Source: Limnephilus marmoratus (Eukaryota; Arthropoda; Insecta; Trichoptera; Limnephilidae). From it: DNA of 64,000 nt. The stretch's first letter is position 1. Every line of letters begins with the position of its first letter. The position numbers were made by a program, and so were the translations under genes. Positions 45,074 to 56,573 of this stretch are shown here, in pieces. The notes under the pieces are model-generated. The model worked only from the letters and a program-made list of their open reading frames with translations, did no database searches and had not been told where the DNA came from. The DNA lies in the NCBI GenBank assembly GCA_917880885.1, contig OU862908.1, positions 51,667,819 through 51,731,818 of the forward strand, written 5' to 3'.

Positions 45074-45795
45074 TTGGCTAGTAACTCGCAATAGCTCATT
45101 CGCACAAGGTTCAATTTAAAAAAAGTAAAATAAAATCATCAAAGTCAAAATCAAGAGGAGAAGCGTATCGTTTCTTTTTCTTATCAACTGAATGTTAAAT
45201 CGAAACCCGAAACATATATTTGTGATTTTAATTTTACTAGGATGAATAAGAGTATACTAACTAAATAATCATCACGCCATTTCCCCACAGGAGTAGACAG
45301 AGAGGACGGATCGCCAAAAAACTCGGCCTTAGCACACACTACTTGCCTCATTCACATTTATTCAAATTCTCATACGTAATCGTTTGTTATCTGACTCTTG
45401 GACATGGCACAACTTAAATATCTAGTTCACTCGATCGTGCCATGTCTTCCTCGGGCGTCTCGACTTCTTCTACCATTCACATTCGAGTCATATATTCTCC
45501 TTTTAGTCTTTCCTTCGTTAATTTGCTCTACATGTCCAAACCGTATAAGAGTACATCTAACAGTATTTCGTGTCAAATATCGTATGAATGCTGAAATTAT
45601 AAACCGAAGCGTATATATTTAAAAAAATATATATCAACAGAATCTTAAATCAAAAAGCGCAAAGCAAATTTGCACTTTTAATTTTATTCGTATTGACAAT
45701 TTCGTTGTCTTTGGGCATCTTGCCATGATCCCTACATTTCTAGATATCTATACATTGACAAAACTCTTGGTTAATATTTAAGACTTGGGATCCCG
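45074..45795. other. Unannotated gap
   Basis: Nothing recognised. Confidence 0.5.
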
Positions 45796-46100
45796 AATTT
45801 CTGTCAATTTATAACATAATTTCCTTGAACACTTTACACAACAGTTATAAGCTCTTAAAAATATATATGTTATTCTTGAAGATTTCCACGCAGAAACGGA
45901 AATTATATGAAATTCCCTCGACAGAAAAAAAATCGCAAACTACGCTCCGAAAATTATTATAAACATGTTTTCTATTATTTTACAAGTTACATATATGTAT
46001 GAAAAAATTCAAAGCATTTCTTTAAATGCTACTTAAGACATTTTCTACGAGATTTTTGCTCTATTTTAAACGAGTCGTGTTTTGATATGATTTTACGAGT
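45796..46100 (+). repeat. Duplicated segment D, copy 1 (interrupted)
   Basis: It matches 48410-48730: AAATTCCCTCGACAGAAAAA, GCTCCGAAAATTATTAT, ATTTTACAAGTTA and TTTTTGCTCTATTTTAAACG. The match resumes at 46273 and again at 47090-47165 after inserted elements. Confidence 0.75.
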
Positions 46101-46272
46101 AGATTTTCACGGCCAAAAGTATTTTTGTTAATTATTTTTGGGGTGTTATGCCGTGTTGAGCTACCTCCTCCTTAAGCCAACGTTTCGGACAGCGTGACAC
46201 ATCTGCCCTGATGATGGACACTGTAACGCTGTAACTCAACACGACATGAACACCCCAAAAATGAAAACAAAA
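46101..46272. repeat. Foldback family F1, inserted into segment D
   Basis: It starts AGATTTTCACGGCCAAAAGT and holds both arms and the CTGATGATGGACACTGTAAC centre. GAGTCGTGTTTT of segment D occurs on both sides, marking the insertion. Confidence 0.8.
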
Positions 46273-46324
46273 AAGAGTCGTGTTTTATTAAACATTTTCA
46301 CAATTTTAAATTTTTTATTTATTA

Positions 46325-46476
46325 CTAGCTGACCCGGCCACGCATTCCTGTGGCTAATAAAACACAACGTCATCTACTGGATGGTTATCCAACCTTTATA
46401 ACCACCGCCGTCTTTGAGTTAATCGCAAAGAGACAGACAGATGCCGCGGAGGACTTTAATTTATAAGACGTAGAGA
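46325..46476 (-). mobile_element. Deleted Helitron
   Basis: On the minus strand it starts TCTCTACGTCTTATAAATTA at 46476 and ends GCGTGGCCGGGTCAGCTAG at 46325. It is preceded by A and followed by T. It is a shortened version of 17391-17733. Confidence 0.8.
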
Positions 46477-46796
46477 TGGTGTGAAAGATTATAATAATGT
46501 TCATGAAATGCTTGGGGTAACTAACGTATTTAAGTTAACAAGAATTAATACTGTATCCGTTTAAATAACTTTTCAATTACCGCAATGTACGTGATCATTT
46601 TTTTAGAAGATAGAATGGGTATAGTAAGCTATCCGTAAAAGATAGATGTATGCCTTCACGGACTTTTTTGTAGATCTATAAAAGAGGAATATCCCACCAT
46701 GAATTGTTTTGTTATATCCCAAAAGGATTAGGCAGCGTTTTCGATAAAAGCTACCGGGCGCTCTGACTTTTTCCGACACTTCTAACCATTATCGTT

Positions 46797-46975
46797 ATGT
46801 TTCAACCAATTTACACAAATCCTTGACATATTACATACCTAAACCTTCCTCACGAAACACTCTATCTATTGGTGAAAACCGCATGAAAATCCGTTCAGTA
46901 GTTTTCGAGTTTATCGCGAACAGACAGACAGACAGACAGACGACGCGGGGGACTTTAATTTATAATAATATGATG
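46797..46975 (-). mobile_element. Helitron 5' half
   Basis: On the minus strand it contains TTATAAATTAAAGTCCCCCG, a TCTGTCTGTCTGTCTG run, and AAACTACTGAACGGATTTTC. The 3' half with CTAG is missing. Confidence 0.65.
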
Positions 46976-47165
46976 ATGAAGAGATTTCTAACAAAATACA
47001 CTTTATATAATACATAATTTATACAATAAATAGGTAGTCCCGCGAAGCTGCCATATGGTTGCGTAGCTGCACTGCACTTCATTATTATCGTTTTTAATAT
47101 TAGCGCACTCCCTCTAACATTCGTATTTACATATCTCCCCTTCATCTTCCTTTTGAACGCTTACT

Positions 47166-47721
47166 ACCGGGCCTTAGGAAGACAAGGAAGTAACAGGGTT
47201 TTCAAATATTCAGTTGATCAAAGTCCGTAGTTTTTATTAGGAAGACACTCCAAGCACGTGCTTCACACAAATATCGATACATATACGAGGGCAGATGTCG
47301 ATTTTTACAAGAACGCATGTAACTACTTAATAAGTAATATTATTCTGCATGAAGTATGAAGGTCAGACATAAGAGATGTTCTGTGCGCAGTGCGCACGAG
47401 TTTAACAATAATAATCTAGCTCTAGCACATGTTCAATTCGCCAACTGTTGTGTGGATAACTGTTCAAATGATTCTGTCGATATATGCAAATACCAATGAA
47501 TCATTCATTAAAGGAATTCTGGATATCTTTCTAGTAAATAAGAGATGAAAAGATAATATTTGATTTTGCGTCAAGAGGTTTTAGATTAGTTTCTTTGTAG
47601 CACCGCAAAACCCTACAAATAAGCGTTTCAGCTGTTATCATAGGGGATATTAAATATCTAATAAGGCTAATAATATTAACGAATAAGTCATTTATTTTAG
47701 TAATGTTTATTTTGTTTATAA
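47166..47721. other. Unannotated gap
   Basis: Nothing recognised. Confidence 0.5.
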
Positions 47722-48060
47722 GATTTTTTTTGTGATTACCGCAAAAGACTCGACCGTCCGGAGCCATTGGGACTTTGGCATCTCCAATTGGGGTATGTCA
47801 CGTTGTGAAGTAGCGGTGAGGGAAAGGAATGGGGAAGAGGAACGTAGGGAAGTACCGTGGATTTGGTCAACAAACACGGATAAATCCATTTCAAGCAACG
47901 TTTCGATTCTGAATGTGGTGGACTTTCTCCAGGGCGATACAGAAAGTATCAACCATGCTATACATCATAACTGTCTGTAACCTTGGGATTATAGCATCTT
48001 CAATTGGAGAGATATTGTGAGGCTGCAATAAGTGGGAGGGGGGCGGGTAGAAGTAATAGG
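47722..48060 (-). mobile_element. SINE family S1, truncated copies
   Basis: 47722-47968 matches the body of 14251-14678 (CCAATTGGGGTATGT, AAGCAACGTTTCGATTCTGA, CTCCAGGGCGATAC) but lacks the tRNA head. A second partial body follows at 47985-48060. 5' truncation is unusual for SINEs and may be later deletion. Confidence 0.65.
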
Positions 48061-48251
48061 AAGGTCGGAAAGAGCTCGGATATTAAATCTTCAAGGCTTA
48101 TAAGGATAGATCTTACCGGGACATTCATACATTATAAAGTATTTTTCTATAATGCGGAGATATCGTCGGTCCAATGCAAAAGTCGCGAATCCGCAAAACA
48201 TAAGTGGGAGATATTGAGGTTTAAGTTTTGAATTTATACAATAAATCTTTC

Positions 48252-48342
48252 GCGTCGTTTGTGGTTGCTTCGTTCCTTTCCAATAATTCCATAATCGTGC
48301 CTCGGCTTGCGGTAATGCCTACTTGTTTATACGCTGCATTAG
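48252..48342 (-). repeat. Foldback family F2, single arm
   Basis: GTGGTTGCTTCGTTCCTTTC, ATAATCGTGCCTCGG and TTTATACGCTGCATTA match one arm of 54307-54473. Confidence 0.65.
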
Positions 48343-48409
48343 AAGCATGATGCTGACAGTATAAAATAATGTCAAAATGCGTTACACCTTAAGGGCCCAA
48401 CCCGGATTT

Positions 48410-48830
48410 GCACCGATTTATTACATATTTCCCTTAAACACGGTAAGTTTTAAAGCTCTTAAAAAAATATATGTAATTCTTGAAGATAATATTCTAGACT
48501 TTGCCCGCGCCGAAACGCAAATTATATAAAATTCCCTCGATAGAAAAAAATCCGCAAAGTATGCTCCAAAAATTATTATTAACATGTTTGTTTCAGTTAT
48601 TTTACAAGTTATATGTTCACATTTAAAAATTCACAGTGTTTCTTTAAATGCTGTTTAAGATAATGTACGCGAGGTTTTTGCTCTATTTTAAACGAGTCGT
48701 GTTTTATTAAACATTTTCGCAATTTTCGCATCGATTTTTGTCTCTGTAAATGTTAGCGCTCTCCTCTAACATTCGTAATTTCGTATCTCTCCATCTTCTT
48801 CTTTTCGGGCCCGGTTGCAGAGCCTTAAAG
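48410..48830 (+). repeat. Duplicated segment D, copy 2 (uninterrupted)
   Basis: This is the uninterrupted version of 45796-47165. GTCGTGTTTTATTAAACATT leads directly to TAACATTCGTAATTTCGTAT and CTCCATCTTCTTC, which in copy 1 are separated by an F1 element and Helitron pieces. Confidence 0.75.
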
Positions 48831-49840
48831 GTTTTAAAATGTTTAAAAATTATTATAAATGGGCATAATTTAACGTTTTTGATTAATGAATTTGATGATT
48901 TTGAATGCTTAATTTTGGAATTGGTATAGGCACCAATACCAATCAAGGTTCGTAGAAAATGTAAAATATATTTTCTGCGAACCTTGGGCACATATTACAA
49001 AATGGAACTCAGTAATATTTTCCCAGAAATTCCATTCTAAAACAGAATTGTTACGAAATTTCTATTTTCGTCAACAATTTGCGCAATTCACATTATCTAC
49101 GCACAATGTACGAGTAGATCAACATAATAATTTCGGATATATTCATATTCCTAACTAACCGATGTGCGGAGCCCGGGGATTATGAAGAGCACCGAAATTA
49201 CATTCAAAGTATGTGACAAAATTTTACCACGCAAGTGGGAATGAAATTTACAAGTCTGTCACAAATCTAATTTATTTGGTATCAAAGTTAGGGTTAAATA
49301 TTCCAAGTAGTGAAATCCAAATATAAGACTAAGAAATATAAGACGAGGGTTGAACCAAACTTACACGAGGAGGCAATGAGAGTGTAAGCGATCATTTCAT
49401 ATTATATTATTTGATATACACGAGATGTGACGAACTAGGTAAAAAAAAATAGTATTACGTTTGCACTTCGTTCAAAAGTGGGGGGTGTTCAATTCCCTTC
49501 TGAGAATTTACATTGAATCGAAAATATGTTAAAAAGATTTCATTGGTAAATATTTTTATTAACCCCTTGGAGTTTTTGTGACTTTTAGTACACAGTTCAT
49601 CAAACTGTTACGGACCATCTCCTTTCGTATTACTGTGAGATATATGATTTAAGCAGTGTTAGAATGTGGCAACACCACGCTTTTTATATTTGCATTTAAA
49701 AGTTTACCATAGACATTTCTAAATAATCATAATGTACCACAAAAAATCATCGACAACCATTGTATGCATATTTGTGAATTTTTATATTAATCATTTTTAT
49801 ACGAAACGAATAAATTAGGAAGTGACTTTGAACTCCAGTG
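48831..49840. other. Unannotated gap
   Basis: A short inverted stretch (CCAAGGTTCGTAGAAAAT near 48942 with ATTTTCTGCGAACCTTGG near 48968) forms a local hairpin. Nothing else is seen. Confidence 0.45.
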
Positions 49841-50760
49841 AAAAATATTATGGCTTTAAAAAATATGTTCATATGGACCAATAAATGCTGATTCTGAATA
49901 TATAAGTTTTATTAAATATTATAATAATAATAATAATATATTTGAACAAATTTTTTTTTAAAGATTTTATTAAACGTAGAGTTTTAAAAAAATGATTAAA
50001 ACGTCAATTTTTAATCGTGTCGTTAAAACACACTATTAAGTTGGTATTATTGAATGTTTAGCGCTGACGTCACTGCTCACCATAATTTTCCAGTCTTTGT
50101 ATTGAAATGTATGACACAAGCTATCGGTATTAACCACATTTCATATTATTCGTTTATTTACATACTGATTATTATAGAGATTTAGTTGTTGTGTTTATTG
50201 AAATATTATTTTGGCCTAAATAATTCAGTACCAAAAATAGAGGTATCGCTATTAGTTTATCGCTATTATTTAAAATAAAATATTCAAAAAGTTTAAATCG
50301 GACAAAAAAAAATCGTAATGCTACTTCCACGGCCACGAATCCCGAATTCCAAAATGGCGGACGTCGAACAGCTGATCCGGCGCCGTATCTTACCAGTTGC
50401 CTACCGATTCTTCGTTTTTCGGTTTGTAAAGCTAAAAAAATAATAATTTCAAACAATTTTTAAACCACTCTCCCGTAATAATATTGAAAAATATAATAAT
50501 ATAATAAAAATATAATATAATAAATAAATAATTCCACCTAAATAATGTTTTTACTCATTGAATATCTTCATAGCTTTTTCCACATAACCGTCATACAAAA
50601 TGACAACACCTGTTGAAAATAAAACAAACTTTTGGTGAGTGATGACGTCACACGATTCACGATAAATACGGTGGTTTTCGGGGATCTTGAAAAATTAAAA
50701 CTTTGATAATTATTTTAACTATTAAAATTAACTCTAAAAATAAAAATAAATATGCAGTTA
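49841..50760 (-). repeat. Dispersed repeat with TGACGTCA sites, copy 2
   Basis: Inverse of 23580-24235 but longer (extra sequence around 50450-50600). Two full TGACGTCA palindromes lie at 50065 and 50643. Both copies keep the CAGCTGATC block and a GCCATTTTGG / CGCCATTTT stretch. Confidence 0.65.
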
Positions 50761-50839
50761 TTATTATTATTATATTCCTTATTGCAAAAAAAACTTTTTT
50801 TAAACAAAATTTTAATATTTTTAATTGCGTTTTTTTTTT

Positions 50840-51167
50840 ACATGAGCTCCACACAGGAGGCACTGAGGAAACTAATTTCCCTCAGGGCCTATGTCATCTT
50901 TGGGGATGCTGTGTGGAGGGTTTATTTAAGGAAAGGAAGGAAAGGAGGGTTCTGGGAAGGAAAAGGGTTTAAGGGGTGGGTAGGAATCTGGGGTTCAGTA
51001 TGTCCTGGTCATCCGCCTCCAAGACCTAGACAAACCTCACCCCATGAACCCGGGCACCCCTGCTAAATCACTAAACGTAGCGAACCACTTGGGGTGACCT
51101 ATGGCAGAGGTGTTGGTTATCCAATAATACCGGGGCGGCGGTACCCATTCCTGCCTCCCAAATTGTA
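50840..51167 (+). repeat. Dispersed repeat S2, most complete copy
   Basis: It starts AGCTCCACACAGGAGGCACT. Then come AATTTCCCTCAGGGCCTATG, GGGGATGCTGTGTGGAGGG, GGGTGGGTAGGAATCTGGGG, CACTAAACGTAGCGAACCAC and the end GCCTCCCAAATTGTAAATT. The start can form a CTCCACACAG/CTGTGTGGAG stem about 60 bases apart. No Pol III boxes found. Confidence 0.75.
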
Positions 51168-51269
51168 AATTGCGTTGTCCGATTGTTATATTAAAATCTG
51201 AAAGAGTATTTTCGAATTATTATTTCTAAATAAATCATCGATCTGACAAATCTTTTAGAGTAACTAGAG

Positions 51270-51553
51270 CAGTGGTCCCCAACCTATGGGGCGCGGCCCA
51301 GTAATGGGCCGTGGACCAAATGGTAATAGGCCGCGCTAGGGCTTGCATAAAATCAAAATACTTTTGAAAAAAAAATTTAAGCTGTTATTATCGTTGTTCT
51401 TATGTAAATGTAAAATTCGGCTGAAGGTTATTAATGAATATAAGAAAATTCTTTAATTATCTGTTGCCAACTGACCAAGTAACGAAGATATTTTCAACTA
51501 TAGCTGGGCAAACAATAACTGGGCCGCGGCGACAAAAAGTTTGGGGCCCACTG
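51270..51553. mobile_element. hAT MITE with perfect 8-bp TSD
   Basis: The ends CAGTGGTCCCCAACC and GTTTGGGGCCCACTG are inverted. AACTAGAG occurs on both sides (51262-51269, 51554-51561). Subterminal GGGCGCGGCCC and GGGCCGCGGCG match the common arthropod hAT layout. No coding. Confidence 0.92.
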
Positions 51554-51561
51554 AACTAGAG

Positions 51562-53960
51562 GACAAAATCGCAAAAGATCCCTAGGGTTAACAGACTTTT
51601 CTTAAAATGCTATTTAACCTCTCTTTCTTTTCCATTTACTATTTCCTCCCATTTTACAGAGAACCCAACAATTGTTCCCCCAACAACTAGCCCCCAGAAA
51701 TCTTAATCAGTTGGAAATTATAACCTGTTTGCATTATTTAACGTAAAATCGACTTCAAAAATACCTTAAATAATAATTTGGTATGCATATCAAACAAATA
51801 TATTTTCTGTGTTGATTTTTTGTGCTTATACGCTGGGAAATACATAGAATATCACAGAAAAGCAGTTTTATTCAATTCTTATTACCTAGATGATGTTTAA
51901 TTGAAAATATGTTTATATATTTTTTTTATTCGTAGGTACATGCACAATGCACACCCCTTCGGGGAAATGGTTATATTTTGTGTAAGCAAGTATACTGTAT
52001 TTTTCCAAAACCGACTGCCTATTGGATAATAAGTATGTGGGGGCCAACTGTCAGGGGATCTACTGTCATGGAAACTCCCCCAATAAATTTGATGGTGTCA
52101 AAGACAAACTGGTTCCAGGCAGTGGGAATTTGAATGATAGCACATAAAAAACAACAATAACCACCTTGCTCTAAATATCATATATTTTGCCTGGCGGACC
52201 ACCGTTCATATTACATGTAATATCAAGAATATTAAAGAATTCTCAGAAACAAAACCAATTTTAGGTTACCTCTTAGGTATTACAATTAACCCACAAAAAA
52301 GCTTGTTAAGGAGTGATAGAGATAGGGCGGTGGAAGGGTATGAATCTATTTACGGAGAATCTCGTCTTGGATAAGTTACTGTGTTCGTTAATTAGATTTT
52401 AGGTTGCGATATGTCGAGGTAAATAGTTAAGAAGGTCAAAATGGTACATTAAACTAAAAGCAGTGTTTTGGAAATGAAAAATAGTGGCATTTATTATTTA
52501 AACTGCGACCACATCGGTCAAGTGTTAGTTAGTCATTAATTTAAAAAAATGTTCCAAATATAACTTTTCCACTCATTTTTTCGCTCCTTTTTTTCAGTCT
52601 TTATATTTCACTCCTGGATTTTTAAGAAAATTAAACAATATAATAATTTCAATTTTAATAGAATAATTCAGGGATTTAAACACTATTAAATTAATTTTCA
52701 TAACCGGGGTAACAAGGAATCCCAATGAACAATAGTATTCACGACATTATAAAACAATTAAGACAAACGTGCCATCATTAGATGATCATTAAATCGGGGA
52801 AATGGATTTAAATGGTAAGTGCCGCACAGAATATGAATTATTTCAATTATCGCTACTGATTTTCTAAGTAAATCGGTTTTTACTGAAAATATTAAATTGA
52901 CACTTTAAACTGTATACACTAAACTGCAATACTGCTGGGGTAAATAAAATCATACAAACAAGTCTTTCCAAGCGGCTCAACAACCACAGTTTGAAAATGA
53001 CTGTGAACGCGGAAACAGCTGTCACAATAATAGAAATACATACTTGCAAAAATGAAAACATTTCAAAATTTTATTTATTTAAAATTGTTTAGAGAAGAAG
53101 AAATAACCCATAATCAAATATAGTGATTTCGGTCGTTTGTGATGGTGTGCGTTAGCTATTCGCGTTATATATAATATAAGAAAATTTTTTTAAGGCAATA
53201 ATCCTGATGCAAATATTTTATAAATACTTACAGTTACATAAAACAATTTAATATTATAATATCCAATGATTTTTCACAGGAGTCAATTGACAAATTTTAA
53301 ACGTTGTACATAGGAGATATAACCGAAGGAGAAAATATTTTTTGGAAAATACTAACTATACACGACGATAAAACTGACAGTGAGGTTAAATGCATAAAAA
53401 AAAACACCAAAAAAAAATTATTTAAGAAAAGGCGTATAGATTCTTAAAACGTTCATTTAATGTCAGAGCTCTTCCAGGCAAACCCATTTTAAATTAGTTT
53501 CTTCTACAGCTAAGCACAAGACTTGGTGAATCGGCTAGCAGAGGCGGGCAGTGATAATTTCTCAGTTATTCTAGTGTAAGTGTTTGAAAGTTTTTATATT
53601 CAACTAGTACTCTCCACCCGGTTTCGCCAGTGGTTTCAATATTAACTTTTTTTAATATAGTTTTGATTGAGTATTTAAAGAGCTCATGGACATGGAGTAG
53701 GATAATATATGTATATGATTGCGTTGACATGGAAATTCTGGACAGAAACAGCGGTGTAAATTTCATGACTTCCTCCCTTATAGTGTTATGGCTGCTTCCT
53801 TCATGCAAATTTTCCCGCTTTATGTATCTCAGAAGACATCTGTTTGTAGGGAATAAAAGCAGAAAACGTCTTTGCTCTAAAAAAGAAGGAATAAAAAACA
53901 TCGGCTTAAAATACGCCAACAAAAAAACTAATTTATTCACACCACTGAGAAGAAGGTAGG
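51562..53960. other. Unannotated stretch
   Basis: No exon is supported. A Helitron-like terminus (GGTGGAGAGTACTAG on the minus strand, ending 53604) is present without a matching 5' end. The 142-residue minus-strand frame next to it is not convincing. Confidence 0.4.
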
Positions 53961-54243
53961 AATCTAATTTGGGTACCGTCGCCCCGGGAACCATTCATTG
54001 GATAACCAACATCTGCGTCATAAAGTGATTCTCTACCATTGATGACTTAGTGGAGGTGCCCGGGTTTATGGGGTTGTGCATCGGATGCGTCGATTCACCT
54101 TTCATTGCGTGGTTGAGGGACCCATTGCCTAGTGAGAAGGATGTTCCGTCACTCTTGGAGTATTGACCCTTAGATTCCTACCCACCCCTCGTATCCCTTT
54201 TCTTCCCAGAAGATCATCCACGCAGCGTCCCCAAAGATGTACA
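53961..54243 (-). repeat. Dispersed repeat S2, copy 4
   Basis: On the minus strand: TACATCTTTGGGGACGCTGC, GAAAAGGGATACGAGGGGTG, GGGTAGGAATCTAAGGG and the AATGGTTCCCGGGGCGACGG end. It is diverged from 50840. Confidence 0.6.
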
Positions 54244-54306
54244 GTTAGTGTAAATATATATATATTAACTCACAAATGGCTCTTTTATCGGTATAAAAAA
54301 ATATAC

Positions 54307-54473
54307 ATAATGCTGCGTATAAACAGGAGAAAAAACCGCGAGCCGAATCACGAATTATGGGAAAGGAACGAAGCAACCGCAAACTGCGCGAAACGCTGAT
54401 TTTGGTTGCTTCGTTACATTCCCGTAATTCGTGGTTTTTTCTCCTGTGTATACGAAGCATAATACAAACTGAC
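54307..54473. repeat. Foldback family F2, palindromic copy
   Basis: The arms ATAATGCTGCGTATAAACAG..GGAACGAAGCAACC and GGTTGCTTCGTTACATTCCC..GAAGCATAAT are inverse copies around a roughly 32-base centre. Single arms occur at 7793 and 48252. Confidence 0.8.
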
Positions 54474-55009
54474 GTCTATTATGCTTTTGGATTACTGGAT
54501 ATAGGTAATGATTATTTATGTTTAATCGTTAAGGTGATAAAAATCAGAAGAAGAATATATAATATACATTGCGATATTCATAAGAAAGTTAAGAAAGAGT
54601 CAGCGTTGATTGAAGTAATCAAGCGTAATTACACTAATTACATTGTGCATACATTATTACGCGGAGATCCGTATCAGCTATTGCCATAGATAAGATAGAT
54701 GGTACTCGTATTTCAAGTGTTGACTCCGAACAGCGTGAATAATTATTGCAGTTGACAGTCATACCACATGACTCACTGATCTCTAGCTGCGTGATTTAAG
54801 CCGGTTATCTATGATTCAAGTTAGCTAAGCCGGTTAGCTATGAGAAGTCCACTCACTTACCTCAACATAGCTAAGCAAATGATCTACGTTTGGTACGATA
54901 CAAAGATGTTCAATATTTTATCTTTTTTTTTATTCATTTAATTTTGTATTGTCCTTATGTATGTTTTTATTTTTTATTATTGAGATAGTTTATACTACAT
55001 GAATATAAA
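54474..55009. other. Unannotated gap
   Basis: Short repeats of AGCCGGTTA(G/T)CTATGA are present at 54799-54845. No gene. Confidence 0.45.
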
Positions 55010-55760
55010 CTAGTAAGCACAATGTAACATTTCATTTGATAAATTTAAATAATTTTTACAGTAAGCATAACATTTCTTTTCAAATACATTCATTCTTTCT
55101 TCATTCTTCATACTTTCAGGCATTTCATCATACATCTTTAGTCCTCTATACATGAGGCTGTTCTGTGATTTTGATTTCTTCATTTGTGGCAATCGAACTC
55201 TGTTTATATTTCTTGTTTCGTAATTATGAACGTCTCTATTAAAAACAATTTCATCCTTGAAGTATTTTGGCATTTGACTTTTCACAATTTTATGCACAAA
55301 AATTAACACATTAAATAGTAGTATCTTTTTTATTGGAATCCTATTTAGCTCCTCTCTCAATTGATTAATCCTGGCGTATTTGCCTTTCCCCAGTATACAT
55401 CTCATAGCTTTGTTCTGCATAACTTCTAATAACTTCTGTATAACTTCAAATTTCCTTCATTGGCCAAATATAACATCGTAGAGCAGTAGTCCAAATGTGG
55501 AGCAACGATGGTTTTATAAAAGAGCTGCGTAGTGATTCTATTTAATTTATGTCTTAGTCTTCTAAGAAAATTTACCCTTTTTGATACTTTTTTTAGCACA
55601 TATTCAAGGTTTGCTGTGAAAGTCAGTTTTGAATCCAGTATTACACCCAGGTATTTGATTTCATTTACTTTTCCAACTGATTCACCATTAATTGACAAAT
55701 TTAACCCTGTGTTACGCGTTTTTACAATAAGTATACATTTTTTACACTTAATACAATGTT
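55010..55760 (-). pseudogene. LINE RT C-terminal half, frameshifted
   Basis: The upstream frame (to about 55426) encodes VNEIKYLGVILDSKLTFTAN, RVNFLRRLRHKLNRITTQLF and APHLDYCSTMLYLANEG. The downstream frame (55420-55010) encodes INQLREELNRIPIKKILLFN and MPKYFKDEIVFNRDVHNYET. A single frameshift near 55423 separates them. The catalytic FADD block is absent: upstream sequence is replaced by the repeat shared with 6590. Confidence 0.8.
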
Positions 55761-55980
55761 TTAATGGAATATAAAAATAGCCTTTCCTCACCATAGAGAG
55801 ACGAGGCACAAGGCTCTTGTGTTTGGTGAGGGAATTCATGCTCAATTATATGAAATCATGTAAGTAAATAATAAAATATTGCAAATAATAACAAAAAGAT
55901 AAAAAAGAAAAACTTAAGATTTATCAAGAATAGATTTCAAATTTAAAAAAAAAATAATAAAAGATATGAACTCTTAGAGC
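55761..55980 (-). mobile_element. LINE-associated repeat shared with 6481-6960
   Basis: CCTCACCATAGAGAGACG and CTCTTGTGTTTGGTGAGGGA match 6598-6640. Abuts the RT remnant above; whether it belongs to the same element is unclear. Confidence 0.45.
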
Positions 55981-56139
55981 AGTTTCGGGTAATTTTTCAA
56001 TTTAAGTTGGAATTCATGATTATTTTCAATTAGATTTAACGGGAGGTTATTGAAATAAGCTATATCTAGATAGAGGTAGGTATTTTGAATGGCTTGGTAT
56101 AAAATTTTGGAATTTTAATATTATTCTGATATCTTGCAT

Positions 56140-56480
56140 ATATTTATTTATTTCAACGCCATAAAATGGCTATTACAATCCGGTGATACATAGTGGTACA
56201 TAGGAGGATAATTTCAATGATAATATATACATTAAACAAAGTACATATGTATGATAACAACTAGTATTTAGTTATAGGATACAAATATGTTTTACAACAA
56301 GAAAAAAATAGTATGAGCTCGTACAAAATACACGTTATTATGCAGAATAAACATAAGTAAATTAAGGTGAATTCTTAGAAAAATTCTCAACATCATATAT
56401 TGAAATGTAAGTCATTTAGCTGTATTTATTTGAAAGTTTGTAGGTAGTATTGAATATTTTTCTTAATATATTTTGTCTAT
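56140..56480 (-). mobile_element. LINE 3' end with conserved hairpin
   Basis: On the minus strand TGTAATAGCCATTTTATGGC then GTTGAAATAAATAAATATA. Hairpin AGCCA/TGGC. No coding remnant recognised further right. Confidence 0.55.
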
Positions 56481-56573
56481 TGTAGGTACATTGAAAAGAT
56501 TTTTTCAGAAGAAAATAATAATAACACAAAAATACTTTTATTTTTAACTATATGAGTAAAACCTCAAATTGTA

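Noticed and set aside
53604..53950. Helitron on the minus strand
   Set aside because: A plausible 3' end (CTAG followed by T) but no TC-type 5' end or related copy in the window.
53566..53994. 142-residue open frame on the minus strand
   Set aside because: No recognisable domain; composition looks like random AT-rich sequence. A Helitron-like CTAG end overlaps it, but no matching 5' end was found.
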